From positions 4,096,422 to 4,160,421 of the forward strand of contig NC_052142.2 in NCBI RefSeq assembly GCF_016086655.4: a stretch of 64,000 nucleotides of DNA, in the 5' to 3' direction. This DNA comes from Lepeophtheirus salmonis (lineage: Eukaryota; Arthropoda; Copepoda; Siphonostomatoida; Caligidae). The notes under the pieces were generated by a model. The model was not told where the DNA came from. It made no database searches and saw only the letters and a program-made list of their open reading frames with translations. How positions within the stretch are numbered: the stretch's first letter is position 1; each line of letters opens with the position of its first letter. The translations under genes were made by a program, and so were the position numbers. Shown one piece after another: positions 1 to 13,485 of this stretch.

Positions 1-120
1 GAAGCTGTGAATCCTATGACATATGAGAGCCAAGATTGGATTGGTTCTATTCCAGATGGTCAAGGATGGTACTACATGGACTATATGCTTTTATTGACTT
101 TTGGAGGGATTCCTTGGCAG
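1..120 (+). CDS. CHT1: High-affinity choline transporter, internal exon (first visible exon)
   Basis: The window opens inside an exon read in frame 1. It encodes 40 residues ending in GGIPWQ and is followed by a GT donor (gtaact) at 121. The C-terminal half of this stretch (YMDYMLLLTFGGIPWQ) is the membrane segment that, in CHT1/SLC5A7 transporters, runs straight into VYFQRVLS, which is exactly how the next exon begins at 16778. The junction falls between codons (phase 0). CHT1 is the Na+- and Cl--dependent choline carrier of cholinergic nerve endings and supplies choline for acetylcholine synthesis. Human CHT1 has 580 residues; the four exons here give 410, so the start codon and roughly the first third of the protein lie upstream of base 1. 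Family assignment is firm from the joined exons; the species and expression are not visible. Confidence 0.93.
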
Positions 121-2430
121 GTAACTAATTTACTTTTATATCACATATTTAATATTAATAATATATGAATATACTATTGTTGTTTTTTTATATATGTAAT
201 TCAAAATTTATATCATACTTTTTAGCAGTTTTTTTTACTTTGTTTTGTTAAAACATTTTTTTTATTTACTTTTGGTAAAATTGCCATTAAAACAATGTAA
301 CAGTCAGTTTTTTCCCCATAGAGTGACAATAATGTGTAAATTTTTTGAAGTAAAAAAAATCTTATTCGCAAGCACAAAATCATGAACAAATTCTACTCCG
401 TAAAATTTTAATTTTTGAAACTTAAAGTATAATAAACGTTAGTAATGACTAGATTTATTTCATAAAAATTATATATATGTTGTGCATAGTCTATTTTTTT
501 TTTTTTTTGTGTGTGTGTGATTAACAGTATCAAGTAAAAGAAAAAGGTACACATTATACATAAGTATTAATTATAATGAGCAACAACATATTTGCCCACC
601 ACCTAAAACCCAAATTAATATTTCTTATTTAAGCCGTAGAACACGAAAAGTATCATTAACAGCCTTTAAAAAAATCCAGTAGTTAGGGATCCATTTAGAT
701 TTAAATTCATATTTCGACATGAAATAACTCTGTAGATGAAAATAACTGTTAAAATAAGTAGAATAAAACAGTGTTGCATATGATAGATTAACAATTTATT
801 ATGTGATTTTTATTAAAAACCCTGCAAAACTTATCAAATCATTAAAAAAATCAAGTTATTTGCAGGATCATATTTTTTTCACATTTTTTTCAATTGCTTT
901 ACATTTTAGTTATAAATAATTTGTCATAAAAAAGTCGATTTTGATTGATTTTTTTAGTTCAACTTATTTTCTTATAGAATATTTGAGTAATGCAAGGTTG
1001 TGTGAAGATGCTTCAAAATTAAATAAAAAATAAATCAATTAATTATTTGACCAATGGTTATAAGTATTTAATATTTTAGATGCAAAAAAATTAATTCAAA
1101 TATTAATATGCTCAATATTTTATGCATTTGATCAGTATTTATTGATCTCATCGACTATTTTTAGGAGCTGTATTACAAAACCTTGCATTGCCTATTTATT
1201 AAATAATCCAATATTTGTATTTTTTTTTTTTTTGCAACAATTTTTAGTGTAAATATTAGGCTTATATTCTTAGTTTGATCTATAATATTAGCAAATTGAA
1301 AAAAATTTAAGCTTACAAATAAAATCCTTCAATAGACTATATTCTTGCATAATTATAACATTTTTGTAGAAATTGTAATGAAGATAAAATAATAAATTAT
1401 TAATCTTTCATATGCTGCAATATTTTTATTAACTGATTTTCAATTTTATTTTCATCTATTTAGTTCTTTTACGTCAAGTTATGGCTTTGAGTGAAAATTA
1501 TACTTTAAAACGTGATTTGAAAAATGCAATAACGACCAACCCTATGCCAATTGAAGGTGTTAATGGTAATTTTCGTGTTTTATAGCTTAAATAACAATAA
1601 TAACGGTGTGTTTCAGCGAAAGTGCTCTCCAAAATTTTTGTTGCATAGTTTAATAAGTGAAGTTATTTATTTACAATATTTACAGGTGCTAAATTGTGTA
1701 CAAATTACCATTAATACCCAGTATTCTGTTTTTTAAGTTTCATGTCAACTTGTACTTTTTTTTGTTGAAATGTGTATATCTCAAAATATAAATAGATAAA
1801 AGGCTTGCTAACTCATACCTAATTTTTTATTATTATATACATATACTTTTAATTCTATTATTTCACTAAGTAACAATTAGATTTACTATATTACGCTCAT
1901 TGAGAACCAAAGACTTATTTAGAACTCCTCATTAGGCTTAACAAAAATCAGGGGGCTTGCCAACTTTAGTATAAACTTATGAAGCAATTATTTATTTAGT
2001 GAGGAGCTAATATATAAATAATATTTTTTGTTTTATAACTAGGTCACCTTTTCTGTTGCAAGGTATCAATCATTGTTTCTAACAAATTTTAGGACACTGA
2101 ATTCAAATTTGGGTTTTATTGTGTATATATGTACAATTCTCTCCCCCAAAAAAAAAAAAAAAAAAAAATCGACATTAGACTACTGGTTATATTCATAGCT
2201 TTTAACGAAAATACTTTGTTCAGAGAAAATGCTCTTAGCAAGTTTTTGCGTATTTTTAAAGCTATTTTTTTCTTTAATAAGAAGAGATATTAAGTCAATT
2301 TTAAACTTTAAAAAAAAATACTATTCAAGGATAGCTTTTCGTTCAAAAAGTATATTCTAATGTATTTTATTACTTACCTCTTTATCTTTTATATGAATAT
2401 TATTGATGATACTTAATCCATATGGGCTGC
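121..2430. other. Intron 1, 5' part: AT-rich, nothing recognised
   Basis: This is the start of the 16.7-kb first visible intron. It is AT-rich with several T- and A-runs (for example around 490-510 and 2150-2168). The longest open frame (1551-1736) shows no family resemblance. I see no transposase, RNA gene or conserved element. Confidence 0.6.
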
Positions 2431-2477
2431 AATGTTGGTTATTAGATATACAAGGTTAGAACATTATGTAATTGGGC

Positions 2478-2673
2478 TTGCTAGAATTTTCAATTTGATG
2501 TATTGTACCAACTGCAGAGCAAAACGGACAGATTTCGACGAAACAGGCGACCTATCATATTCCATAACGTCATTATTGCTAGAATTTTCAATTTGGTGTA
2601 TCGTACCGAATGCTGGGCAAGACAAACATATTTTGACAAAACACACAACCAATCATATTCCATGACGTCACAA
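2478..2673. repeat. 98-bp tandem duplication, two diverged units
   Basis: Two neighbouring units begin with ttgctagaattttcaattt at 2478 and 2576 (period 98). Both end near a catattccatnacgtca motif (about 2555-2571 and 2653-2669). They differ at many positions, so the duplication is old. Open frames on both strands cover it, but only because both units happen to lack stops. No coding family is recognised. Confidence 0.75.
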
Positions 2674-2842
2674 TTAAAAAGCGTGGTGGAAGTCAAATAT
2701 CAGTCGTAAACGCATTAACCTTGTATTTCTATTAAATTTGAGTTATGCTATGTTATACATACAGAGGTCGCCACATAGGTTCCCCCAGATGAGGAAACAT
2801 AAGGAGCGTGCTGCTCCTAATATGTAGCACATATCAGTACAA

Positions 2843-3460
2843 TAAGGGTACGTTTACTAAAATCTACCATCACCACTTTCTCTTTCTAATTATTCTTCCT
2901 TTTTTTCTCTCTCTCTCTCTTTCTATACCAAAAGTTATTTTTCCCTAGACTCAAATAGATATTAATCCTACATCAACCTAATATATTAAAATGCATCATA
3001 CAATACATACGGTGGGGATTGTTTCATGGTTGAGGATGAAGACCAAATCGCGGCTACTCTGTTGCCCCTTATCGCAAAGTACGTCGAACCCGGAACTACT
3101 GTCATGTCTGACGATTGGATGTCTTATAGGCGTGTAGATTCTATAGGTATGCAAGACTTTACTGCGTTGTACAAGAGAAATTATGTGGACCCCTTGTTTG
3201 GAGCTCATAATCAGACTATTGAGTCTTTGTAAAACATATAAATTAGTATCATTCATTCTTAGCTACTTCATTGATTCATACTCATTCAAATACAAATTAG
3301 ATAAATAAAACTTTGTAGTATCTTATTCATTAATTTCCTATATCCATACTTTTCTATGTTACAGTATATTTAATATCTAGTTGATTCTAGGGAAAAAAGT
3401 TCTTGATATACAACTAGAAAGAGAAAGTGGTGATATTAGTTTTTAGTAGGCATGCCCTTA
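2843..3460 (+). mobile_element. Merlin (IS1016/ISXO2-like) DNA transposon, internally deleted
   Basis: The ends are inverted repeats of about 46 bp. The left (2843-2889) reads taaggg, then ctaaaat, then caccactttctctttcta; the right (3415-3460), reverse-complemented, matches with few differences. Between them lies only the C-terminal part of a transposase (about 3008-3232), far shorter than a full Merlin transposase of roughly 250-300 residues. The element is therefore deleted internally and would need outside transposase. I could not identify a convincing target-site duplication. The flanking DNA (2765-2840 and 3461-3690) is less AT-rich than the intron, so the element may have inserted into an older repeat. 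Confidence 0.72.
3008..3232 (+). pseudogene. Merlin/ISXO2-like transposase, C-terminal fragment
   Basis: The frame reads GGDCFMVE, then AATLLPLIAKYVEPGTTVMS followed by DDW, then VDPLFGAHNQTIES before a stop at 3230. In the ISXO2/IS1595-like family (the superfamily that includes eukaryotic Merlin) the pattern AATLLP..PGTT..SD.W, followed by NFVDP.TGAHTQ.IES, carries the second catalytic Asp and the final acidic residue of the DDE-type site. Both are present here (SDDW and TIES). The first catalytic Asp and the N-terminal zinc-binding region are missing, so the product cannot be active. Confidence 0.75.
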
Positions 3461-6090
3461 ATATGGATGGTTTATACGCTATTTTGTCTCGAGATATCTC
3501 CAGGGTAGGGATGGAGGATTTTTGTCTTCCTCTGCTCCAGCAGATACCTAGAATATCTAATCCCCAATGTTAAAAGGATACTGTATGGTGCTAAAAACGA
3601 TCTTCGCCCAGTCCCAACGGGGGTTCAAGAGTATGTACTTAGATGTCTTCAAAGCTCTCCCTCTACCAAAGCCAAGCCAAGCAACTAATTGATTGTTCAA
3701 TATTTTCTCTTTTTTTTTTGGTCTTACATCACAATACCATAACCAGTTTATCCTTTAATCGATTAAATATAATGTGAAGAACTTTTTTCTCTTATTGAGG
3801 AAAAAAAAAGTAAGCATATGGGCTGGAAAAATAAAAAGTAATATATATTTTAAAAAAAGAATATTTTTTACAAACTCCAACTTTATAAAACCAGTTGTAG
3901 ATTTTCTTGTATCTTTTCATAATCAAATACATTTTTGTTATTTATCTTTCAGTTGTGTCATAATATTGTTAACATAGCTGAATGTAATAACTGACTTATT
4001 TTTTTTAAAAAGTGTGTAAATGATATAGAAAAAAAATGATTGGTTTGATATTTTTGGTAAAATAGGGAGTCCAATATCTATAAATTAGATATTCAACTAT
4101 ATTATAAAGTACAGTTTTCGTAAGGGATTAAAAAAACTTTACTTTCTACCAATATTTATTGTCATGATAGAGGTGATTTTAAAAGGTTCAAAAAATAAAT
4201 AGAAATAGTTTGGAGCACAAAAAGTTTCATGAGTACAAGAGCTTACATCAGGGTGATTATCTCTCAGAATCACATTTTTAATAGAAATAAATTCTCTTAC
4301 CGAAAGAATGCATTCTCATCCGTTAATAAAATAATATAATGTGCTGACAAAACCTTTATATACATACTTGTATGCGAATGACCTATCTACTTCAACAATG
4401 AACTCAATAAAATAAATTCAACGGACAATCTCTATAACTTTTATAAATAATGTAAAAATTCAAAGAGGAATTAGGACTAAAAGTTGTTTATAATAAATCC
4501 AAAATACTCATGTATGGATGCGATTATACGAGAGACCAGTTCCCTTCACTGAAGCTCTAAAGGTCGGCGTATCTCCTCAAGCTATATGGTACATCATCTC
4601 CAGACGGGGCAAAGCACTCATATGAACAATAGGTTATCGATAGTTAACCAAATTAACAAAGTAATTTTTACTGTCAAAGCTTAAGGTTCCGGACAAAATC
4701 AATATATTTGTTAAGGTTTTCCTACCAAAGCTTTATTGCCTTTTTATAATTTCTATATATTTTTTGGCCAAAATGACTAAATAAGAAATTTTGATTTAGT
4801 TACTGGTTTCCAATTTAATAATAGAATAGCGATGGCCCTCTTGAGCTTATAATTGTATTACAAAATATTATTTACAATTTGAAAAATATGTTACACCGAT
4901 GGGAATTTTTACCTATATGTATTTACCCTATACTATGCTCAAACGAACCAGTAAATTTTGATCAAGAATTTTATGCAAATATATCCTAAAAGAATGTTTT
5001 ATTACTTTAGTTATTCAAATAGTAGAAATAAATCCAAAAATCACTTCTAAAATCTATCATATTATTTAAGTCACCTCAAGCAAAATTTTAAAAAGTCAAA
5101 CAGAAAACTATTGGTCCCAGAAAATAATGTACTTCAAGATTATCGAAACCACAATTTTAAAAAACAAAAAAAATATATAGGGTTTTGATGGAAGATTGGC
5201 CAAAAAAGCTGTACTTACATAAAAATCATCTATAAGGATACTAGTTCCAGACAAAATGAGCAGATAAGGTCTAGTAAACGAAAAAGTTATCAACATTGTT
5301 TGGCTTACTGTTATGTGCAATAAATATACCAACTCGTAATTGCAATTGTTCAAATATGTACTTGTTATATCTAGTTTATTCACAGATAAATCTAATAATG
5401 TACTCTTTTTTTTTTGTTAACTCATGTTATTGATGATTAAGCCTGGAATATTCGAGAAATAGCCATGAAAAACAATAAGAATTTACTTTGAAGGAGAAGC
5501 AAAAACAACAACAACTTATAAATAAGAAAATATAAAAGTTTTTTTATCAATAATTCCATGAAAATAGTGTTAAATAAATACTAATAATACAAATTATATG
5601 CGGATATGACAAGGTTAATATGATTTACTCAATAAATAAATACAACGAAACGAATAAAAAACTTTTGAATTTGCTCAATCATCTTAATAAGATCGATATA
5701 TTTTTTTTAAACAGTTGCCCAAGGTTATGGGCAAATATCTTACTAATTTTTATTCATATTCCTACACTTATCATCAACATGCATAAATTTTATAAATTTG
5801 TTAATTTTTCGATGAAAAAAATTAGCATTAGTATTGTAGAATGCATGCACATATAACTGTTTAATTTATATTTTTATCTCTGTTATGTTTGCAAAGTAAT
5901 TTAGATACTACGGAATAATTAACACATGGAATACTCGCACATACAGAAAAAATGAACAAATATAGTATTGTATCAAGATGAATAGTATTTATCTTTTGAT
6001 ACTGAATCTACGAATCTCCCCAGATAACGGATAATTATTTCCCTGGAAAGAATACTTCACAAGTTCTTGGGTATGAGCTAGTCCTAGACA
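3461..6090. other. Intron 1 segment without a recognised gene
   Basis: AT-rich intron. At about 4500-4620 a short open phrase on the + strand (GVSPQAIWYIISRRGKAL) resembles the helix-turn-helix start of a mariner-type transposase, but it is too short to call. A Glu/Gln-poor stretch near 3475-3690 has higher GC content and may be part of an old repeat. Nothing else is recognised. Confidence 0.45.
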
Positions 6091-6099
6091 AAGCACCTT

Positions 6100-6700
6100 T
6101 TGAGAATAGAAGAGCTTGATCAATCCAGCCTATATAATATCATTGTTCAGCATGGTGATTTCAACAAACTTCAAAAACGTTATTTGGCACCGTAACGTCA
6201 ATGACCAACTTCTAAAGCAACTACATCTGCTAGGATATCATATCAAAACGAAGCCATCACTAATGTTGAGTAAGCTTTTGTCTATAAGGACTTTGTCATT
6301 TATTTTAATGATTTCTGCACACATGGTCAATCAATTTCCATGTAAAGTTCTTTTAATAATATACCTGACGAGTTTCTTCCCTTTTACTACCTGTAAGAAT
6401 TATTTCTAGAATTCATTGAAATCGAGTTCACTGTTAATGTTCAAAATGAAATGTTCTTCGTTTTGTGTAAAAAAGACTTCAAAGTAAGCTCCAAACTAAT
6501 CAACAGCGTTACAACAGAAAAGAACAACATGAACTCTTATTCAGAAGATATTGTTACAAATCGAAGTAATAACTTTCAGAGAATTTGAAGTGAGGATTGA
6601 AGTATAATGTGTGAGTAACTGTCTGTAAGGACCATATAGCACTAATTCAGTCTTACGATGAAATTGATATCACTTATCACTGTGTTAAGGCATGAATTAA
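6100..6700. repeat. Old interspersed repeat, copy 1
   Basis: Two parts of this segment recur in intron 2. The stretch around 6195-6260 (ctgctaggatatca) matches about 25095-25160. The stretch around 6610-6660 (gtctgtaaggac, tatagcac, attcag) matches about 26445-26500. The copies are diverged and interrupted, so this is an old transposon-derived family. I cannot assign the class; neither strand shows a clear protein domain. Confidence 0.55.
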
Positions 6701-9700
6701 TATATTTTATTGATGATATGGTATCTACAATACCCCTGAAGATCGCCTTTTTCATTTACTTACTCAACCGTTATTGTTTTTTTTTAAACTGTTGTGATGC
6801 TTTCAACTTTTGCTAATTCCATTAATTACATCTTTTGACTCGTAAGAACTAAATTAATTTATTTATGAACTGGAGCAAGTCTTAAGATTTCTTATTTCTT
6901 CTCCAAATCATGAGGCGGATAAGTATCTACTTCATTGCCGTTATATGGGATTCAAGATGTCAAATTTTGCTGTCAAACAGCAACTATATTTCCTAATAGT
7001 AGTGGATACTATATATCCCTTCATTGAGGAAGATAAACAACTCCCAACTGATCCCCCATATGTTGGAACGCCTTTTTGACTCCAGGATTAATTGGACACG
7101 AGATTTCATAATTTACACCACAAAATTATGATAAGTATTAAGATATTAAAAATGAGCATCCAATATTGAGGAAATTAAAATAGAATGTACCTACTCATGT
7201 ACGCAGGGAAATCCCTGATTGCTTAGCACGCTTTAAGATGAAGGATCTCATATTACTTTAGGAGGAGGAAGAGAGGAAGAAACAGTACAACTGTACATAA
7301 TATAGAAAGAGAAACTTCCCTCACTCTTCATCCTCAATGATATTAATAAAAGAGATAATAACTCATACTAATATCAATGCTTCCAACTCCGTCTTGGGAA
7401 GTAATACAACGAATCCAGCTTGGCAAAATTATGATATCTATTCCATGGATATCTCCAAAATCTTATTCACTGTTAAATCTCTCTCCAGATTCTAACTCTA
7501 GCCAAGTATCGTATGGAGTCTACCCCTGTTCGAGTTGCTTCATTTAAATTCATCACCTTGGAAAATTATCAACTTTTCTAATATGTGTTATAATCTTCTT
7601 GTCCTATGTACTCCTATGTCCATCTTCAGAAAATTTAAGCCTCATTTATAATACGATCCCATATTTCATTGCACCTCTTAAACTTAAAAATTTATGTTAT
7701 TGTGATAATATGTTGGATCAATTATGAAGAGGCATTGTCTCCAACACTAAATAATTTATTAACTTCAACAGTGAGGAGGTTATCATTTGTATTCTAATAG
7801 GCGATATTGATATTCAATCATTTACATATTTGAATTTAATTAAATGATAAAAATTATTAACTAATATTCCACTTTTTCCCTCAGACATTTTTTCAGTACC
7901 GTTCTACAAAATCCAATTTATCCCCTTTGTTGAGAAACAGCTTCAGTTACTAACTTGGAAGATCGTGTTCCATTTGGTTCGACCTATTATTAAGCTTAGA
8001 ATTCCTCGAAATAAGTGACTAGTCCCTCAATAGCTCATAATGTTTTTAAGAATACTAATTGTTTTACTCCTCCAGGATTTAGGAACTAACAATTCACCAC
8101 TCCATTGTTGCTAAATTCAATTTCTCACTAATTTTATAATTTAAGATATCATTTCTAATTGTCTAATTTATAGTTTTATTCAATAATTGATATAATATAT
8201 AAATTAATTTTCATTCTTAATTGATTAATTACACAGTGTTAATTATAGGGTCAAAATTTCTATCAATGTTATAAATCCTAAAGTATAATTTATCTTTGAA
8301 AACAGAATGCATCTCAGTTTTTATCTGGCACGTCAGGTTTCAAAAATAACAGAGATTTTAGTGATTTGGGACTGTTATCGTTTAAGCCATTTTTCATCAT
8401 TAATACGAACACAAATTTGAAGTACGATGAATAAAACTGTAAAATGTAAAATGGTTTTTATGATTATAAAAATGTTTTATTGATTCTTTATCTTGTTTTG
8501 AACTCGACATATTTCCATTTTTAGGCTGAAAAATGATGCAAAAAAGTACTCTTTTTTAGACCATTATAACATATTCATCATTCGTACTGATAGAAAATAT
8601 AATAGCTTATATTATAGAAAAATATTCGATGTATTATTTAAAAAAATACCTATTTAAAAAATATGCATATACAAGGATTTTGATTCGATTTTATATTTCA
8701 ATTCCTTCTGTCTACCTTTGGTCTTAACTCCTGAAGAACATCAAAATCCATTTCTATCTGTCTTAATGAATGAAGAAGGCCATAACAATTCCCAAAAAAA
8801 AAATTATCTAAATTTCAATGTGCTATTTATTTTCATTCGGTCATTATCCCTATGGATATCGGAATGAATGCATCTCTTGTTAAAAATAAAGGATCTCTGA
8901 TCTTTTTTCCTAATTTTTAGACAACATAGACGTCTTTAAGTAATGAAGATTTATCTAAGCAAATGAAAAACTGTTTTGAATTTTTTTTTAAATTTCTCAA
9001 TTTATTCAAAGGTTTTTATATGTTCCTTTTAACATAACTAAATTTTATAATTATACCTTATGTATCATATTAATTGTCGAATTTATATTTAACATTATTA
9101 TGTTAATATATGTCACATCCAGTCACTTATTTAATTCAATTAGAATTGTAGCGTCTGTATGAGACGTATGACATTTTATACTCATAATTTAATATATATA
9201 TATATTGTATTTTATAGTTTATGTTAAAAACTGTTTTTATTACATTTTTTATGTTCAACTTCAATACAATCTTTTTTATACTCGAGCAATAGTATGTCAT
9301 CATATGCACATCCTATCTACCTCCACAACATTTTTACATTACTGTTACATTTTGATGAAATCTTTCTTCCTCATTTTAGATTCAGTTGCTCTGTAGTCCT
9401 TCATCTTTATATGCACTAACTCTATGTAGTTACTTGCTTTGTAATTCCCCAGGAATTTAACCAAATATTTGAAAAAACAAACAAACAGAAAAAAAAACAA
9501 GCATTCCTTTACATATTTTTCATTTTATTGATCATTATTTCATCTGCAATAAGTTTTCATATTTTGCGCTCTTAAAAAACAGCGTATTCTAATAAATTAC
9601 TTTCTATTTTTCGAATGTATGAGACATTAACTTCGGCTTAAGTAATATTTTCTGATTCAACATTAAAGCTAGAGGCAATTTTTTTTTTTTTTTAAATTCC

Positions 9701-10300
9701 AAATCACGTATTAAATCAGTTAATTCTTGCTGATCAAATTTTTTAAGGTGACAAGATATATCTCTTAAAATTTCTTACTTCTACCATGGGTTGATTTTCT
9801 ATAAGAGGTTGATATGTTGGTACCGGAATTTTATCTGAATGAGCGATAGGTGTCGTAACGAAAAAAACAATTTGGACTCATAATGTGACTTATTTTATTC
9901 TTAAATCCAGTGACAACGTAACTTTACTTACAACGGGAAAAATCAGGGTCTGTACTTTTGATGAGAAAAAAGTACAAAAACTCATCAGATATGATCTCCA
10001 AGAGATTGGAACAAAGGCATATAGAGGCAATCGAAGGAATATACTTATTTTTCTAACTTGATTATCCATCTCCAGAGATACTCTTATTCAGAACTCTGTA
10101 TTCCACAAAGAACGGAGAGATGAAATTTCATCAGAAAAAATACCTGACTTCATAAGAGAGCAGTTTTTTTTACATTTTTGTTATTATTACCAACTATGTA
10201 GACATACCTACTCCTCGTTAACGTTTGGATCCTTTCAGAGTAGGGATAGGTGACCGATGAAAAAGTTTTTCTAACCACATATTTTCCTCCTAAAGTGCAA
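6701..10300. other. Intron 1 segment without a recognised gene
   Basis: AT-rich sequence with scattered short frames and no recognisable protein motif, terminal repeat or RNA gene. Parts of 6900-7600 have higher complexity and may be transposon debris on the minus strand, but I could not identify a family. Confidence 0.4.
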
Positions 10301-10311
10301 TCTCTCCAATA

Positions 10312-10640
10312 TTAAGGGACAGTATAGTGACAATGGAGTAACTCTTGAATTATACAAATGTAAAAGTTTTGTGAGTTAAACCTGCACCACTCGACAACTT
10401 CTTTGGAGATAAAACCGTTAAAACCGTTGAATAAACATAGGGCACATATTACTTTTTCTAAAATTATTATTACTTTATCATTCCACTTGTCCAGGTAAAC
10501 ATTAAAACAGCAAGCCACGATTAGAGGTAGATCTTCATGGCTATTAATAATTGCTTTATAAAAGGGAGACCATTTTACGTTAGGAACGGAGATGTTGACG
10601 ATAGAAAATGTAGACCATTTAGTATGCACAGTTCTCTTCT
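10312..10640 (-). pseudogene. LINE ORF2 endonuclease fragment (antisense to the host gene)
   Basis: A 105-codon minus-strand frame contains the phrase ISVPNVKWSPFYKAIINSH, then PLIVACCFNVYLDKW. Non-LTR retrotransposon endonucleases (exonuclease-endonuclease-phosphatase fold) have a comparable order: a strand ending APN, a helix, then IVAGDFN..LD carrying a catalytic Asp-x-Asn. Here the GDFN motif reads CCFN, so the catalytic Asp is lost. The downstream reverse transcriptase expected at lower coordinates is not recognisable, so this is a truncated, dead fragment. The assignment rests on motif order and spacing only. Confidence 0.5.
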
Positions 10641-12990
10641 GCCAGTCACTTTTTCTATAAAATTTCTAAACACATATTGAATCGACGATTGCTATACATA
10701 CTAAAGAAAGTACTCCCCTTTTACCATTTGAGCTAGTGAAGAAAAAAGAAAACCCACTCGGGAGACGAAAGTACAGTCACATTAACATGTGGACGAAACG
10801 GCCGTTTTAATATCTATCAGAAAAATTATATACAGACTGAATACAAAAATTATTTTTGTTTCGGCATATCTAACTTAACAGTTTTTTATACCTACGACAT
10901 AAAATGATAATAATCTACAAATACCAAAACTATCTTTTAAATTGTTATTGATAGGAGGGGCAAATAATTCTTCTATTTTTGATTACATAACTTTTTTCTA
11001 AAAATAGCGTCAAATGTAAATTAAATTTAGCTGTAGAATTATTATTTAATGAAGCAGAGACGGCTCCTTCCTTGGGACATGAAAACTCTAGGATTGAAAG
11101 AATGAATAGATCGTTTCACGATGAGAAGGGAATTTCAATATTTCAAATATGATTAGTATTTACTATATTTAAATTTTTACGAAGCACGGTATTTATTATG
11201 ATATTGACATTCACATTGCATTATTAATTATTATTATTTATTGTGGGTTATGAAGTCATTATAGTTACGTTAAAATAGTCAATACTATTAAGATAATTTT
11301 TTTTATTTGCGTGAACACTAGGGCGCAACAGACCCCCACAAGTAAACAATATTGCTTTGGCGGTATGATAAAAATGTTCTACTATATTAAAAACCCACCG
11401 TATGGAATATTTTCAAATTCGAATAAATTTTATCGGTGAAATATTAAGTATTTTGAAATAAGAATATTATAGTATATGATTATAGTACTACAGTAGGAAA
11501 CGCTAAACATTCATTTTTATTTTTGTTTTCAAGAATTGTGTGTTTAATATTATTATTGCTAAGTTTCAATTCCACAAAAATATGTTGGTTGATAGAGCAG
11601 ATATGGGACTCTTAGACCCAGTTAAATTGATAACCATATATTGTTGGGATGTCTTTTTTACAGACACAAATCATCCAAGGAGTATCCTCGGCTGTGGTAC
11701 ATATATTCCGCTATTAACTGTAGATAAACATATAAAATTGACAAAGACGAATAACCTCTCACTTTGATAATTGAAAGAAGTATTTTCAGTTTGACGAAGA
11801 TAATATATTGTATTGTAAAAGAGCAATTTTGGTTAAAAATAGTAATTTCTAACATCCAACAGGCCTTGTGCACTACACCAGTACGTTTGAGGAAATAATC
11901 TTTGTTGCTGAGGGCATTTCAATACAACACTCACAGTTCAGGGAATTCCTTCTAATCATTACACTGATGTTGTGTAGAGACTTTTGACAAACTGAAGTGC
12001 TTTATTTCTCAATTCCTGTACCATAGTGTTAATTTTATCAATGAACTTAGATCAAATAGGGTCATGCACCCTAATATATACCCCCCTTAAAAATACAATA
12101 ATTCAAAAAGAAAAATTCATTTTATGATTCTACGTTAAAAGATAAATTATATTTTTGTCTTCATTTCATGTGTAGAAATTTCTTGTTCCACAGTGTCAAT
12201 AGTTATTTCGAATATATTTTTTTGATGGGGTAATAAACAATTGGGAGAGGTCGAGTATTGTATGAACTAAAGAATATTCTGCCGTCTGCCGGTACATTTC
12301 TCTCAATGAAAGTTATTCATCCAAATGACAAATGAGAGTTCAAGATTCAACTTCACACATTGACGTTGCTTCAAGTGGCATTGTAGCGTTAATCCAGTCA
12401 AACTTAGTGTTATTCGTGTGAGCACCTGTAAAGGGATCCATAAAACATTATTTGTGTTTGACCACGAAGTGTAGTAATGTTTCTAAAGGTGATGTTTGGA
12501 AGTGAAGCGACTCGAAGAGTGAGAGACTCCATAGGATACTTGGATAGTATTAGAATCTAGAGACATAATTAACCATTAATCATATATTGGAGGTATCAAT
12601 GGAATAGATGTATCATCTTGACGAAATGGATCTGTTCTAATTCTTCCCAAGACAAAGTTTGAAGCACATAATTAATATCAATTTTTAAAACTTTCATATA
12701 TACAATTTTGTTACTCTATTAGCATTTAATGTGATACGTAATTTATTAACTGAATATTGATGTGGAGATCCTAATTAATCACGCTCGAATTCTATTTAAA
12801 TGTAATAACATGTGATTTATTAATTCAGAAAAATACTTTTAATTCACTTACTTTAAAAATATGCAAAACAAAATTCATATTTTCCAATATAACTCTACTG
12901 AAGTTATAGGATCACCGATTATTTACTAACATATTTATCGCGTAAAAACTATTTATACATATATGTAAGTAATAGGAGAGCTGAATATGT
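10641..12990. other. Intron 1 segment without a recognised gene
   Basis: AT-rich with a few open frames of 70-75 codons (for example 11540-11767), none with family resemblance. The stretch 12230-12660 is of higher complexity and looks like transposon debris, but no domain can be named. Confidence 0.4.
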
Positions 12991-12994
12991 TTTG

Positions 12995-13485
12995 CAGATT
13001 TGCTGATAAAGATATCTAGAATGGAGGACCACATTGAATTCATACTCCAGGATGCTTCTACTTTTTTCCAATGACAGAAGAGACACGCAAGTAATCATGG
13101 AATAAGAAGCGAGGATGAATGTCTACAATTATAGAAATAATTCAGCCTTAAAAATGGACTAGATGCAATAGATATGAGTTGTTTGTTATGTACATCAATG
13201 ACATTTCAGGACAAATGAATGAAAGAGTTCTGTAAGAATATTAGGAGACAATATGGAGTAGACTTTGGAAGGAGTTTCAATGGAAAAGAATAGGATGAAG
13301 GATAATAAGCCTCTTTGTTCATATCTGTACGTTTTATTCCAGTTATTATAAATGTATACAACGATTCCTTGCAAGATATAGAGGGACGGATATGTATTTG
13401 AACCAATGGATGATGAGGTAACAGATTTGGATGTTAAAATACTTCTGCACAATGACATACTTCCATTAAATGAGATGACATCCAT
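12995..13485. repeat. Old interspersed repeat, copy 2
   Basis: About 13140-13400 resembles 26490-26760: both have attcagcctta, a ttgtttgttatgta phrase, a gtagactttgg or gttgactttagg phrase, and acgattcc near the end. Minus-strand frames of 96 and 66 codons cover it. Their content (for example YPSLYILQGIV followed by an aromatic NWN) is reminiscent of the distal part of LINE ORF2 proteins, but the resemblance is weak. Confidence 0.5.

Noticed and set aside
2432..2709. Small protein genes on both strands
   Set aside because: The frames arise from a 98-bp tandem duplication lacking stops; no codon signal or homology.
4500..4620. Mariner transposase start
   Set aside because: Only about 18 residues of helix-turn-helix-like wording, with no catalytic motif following.
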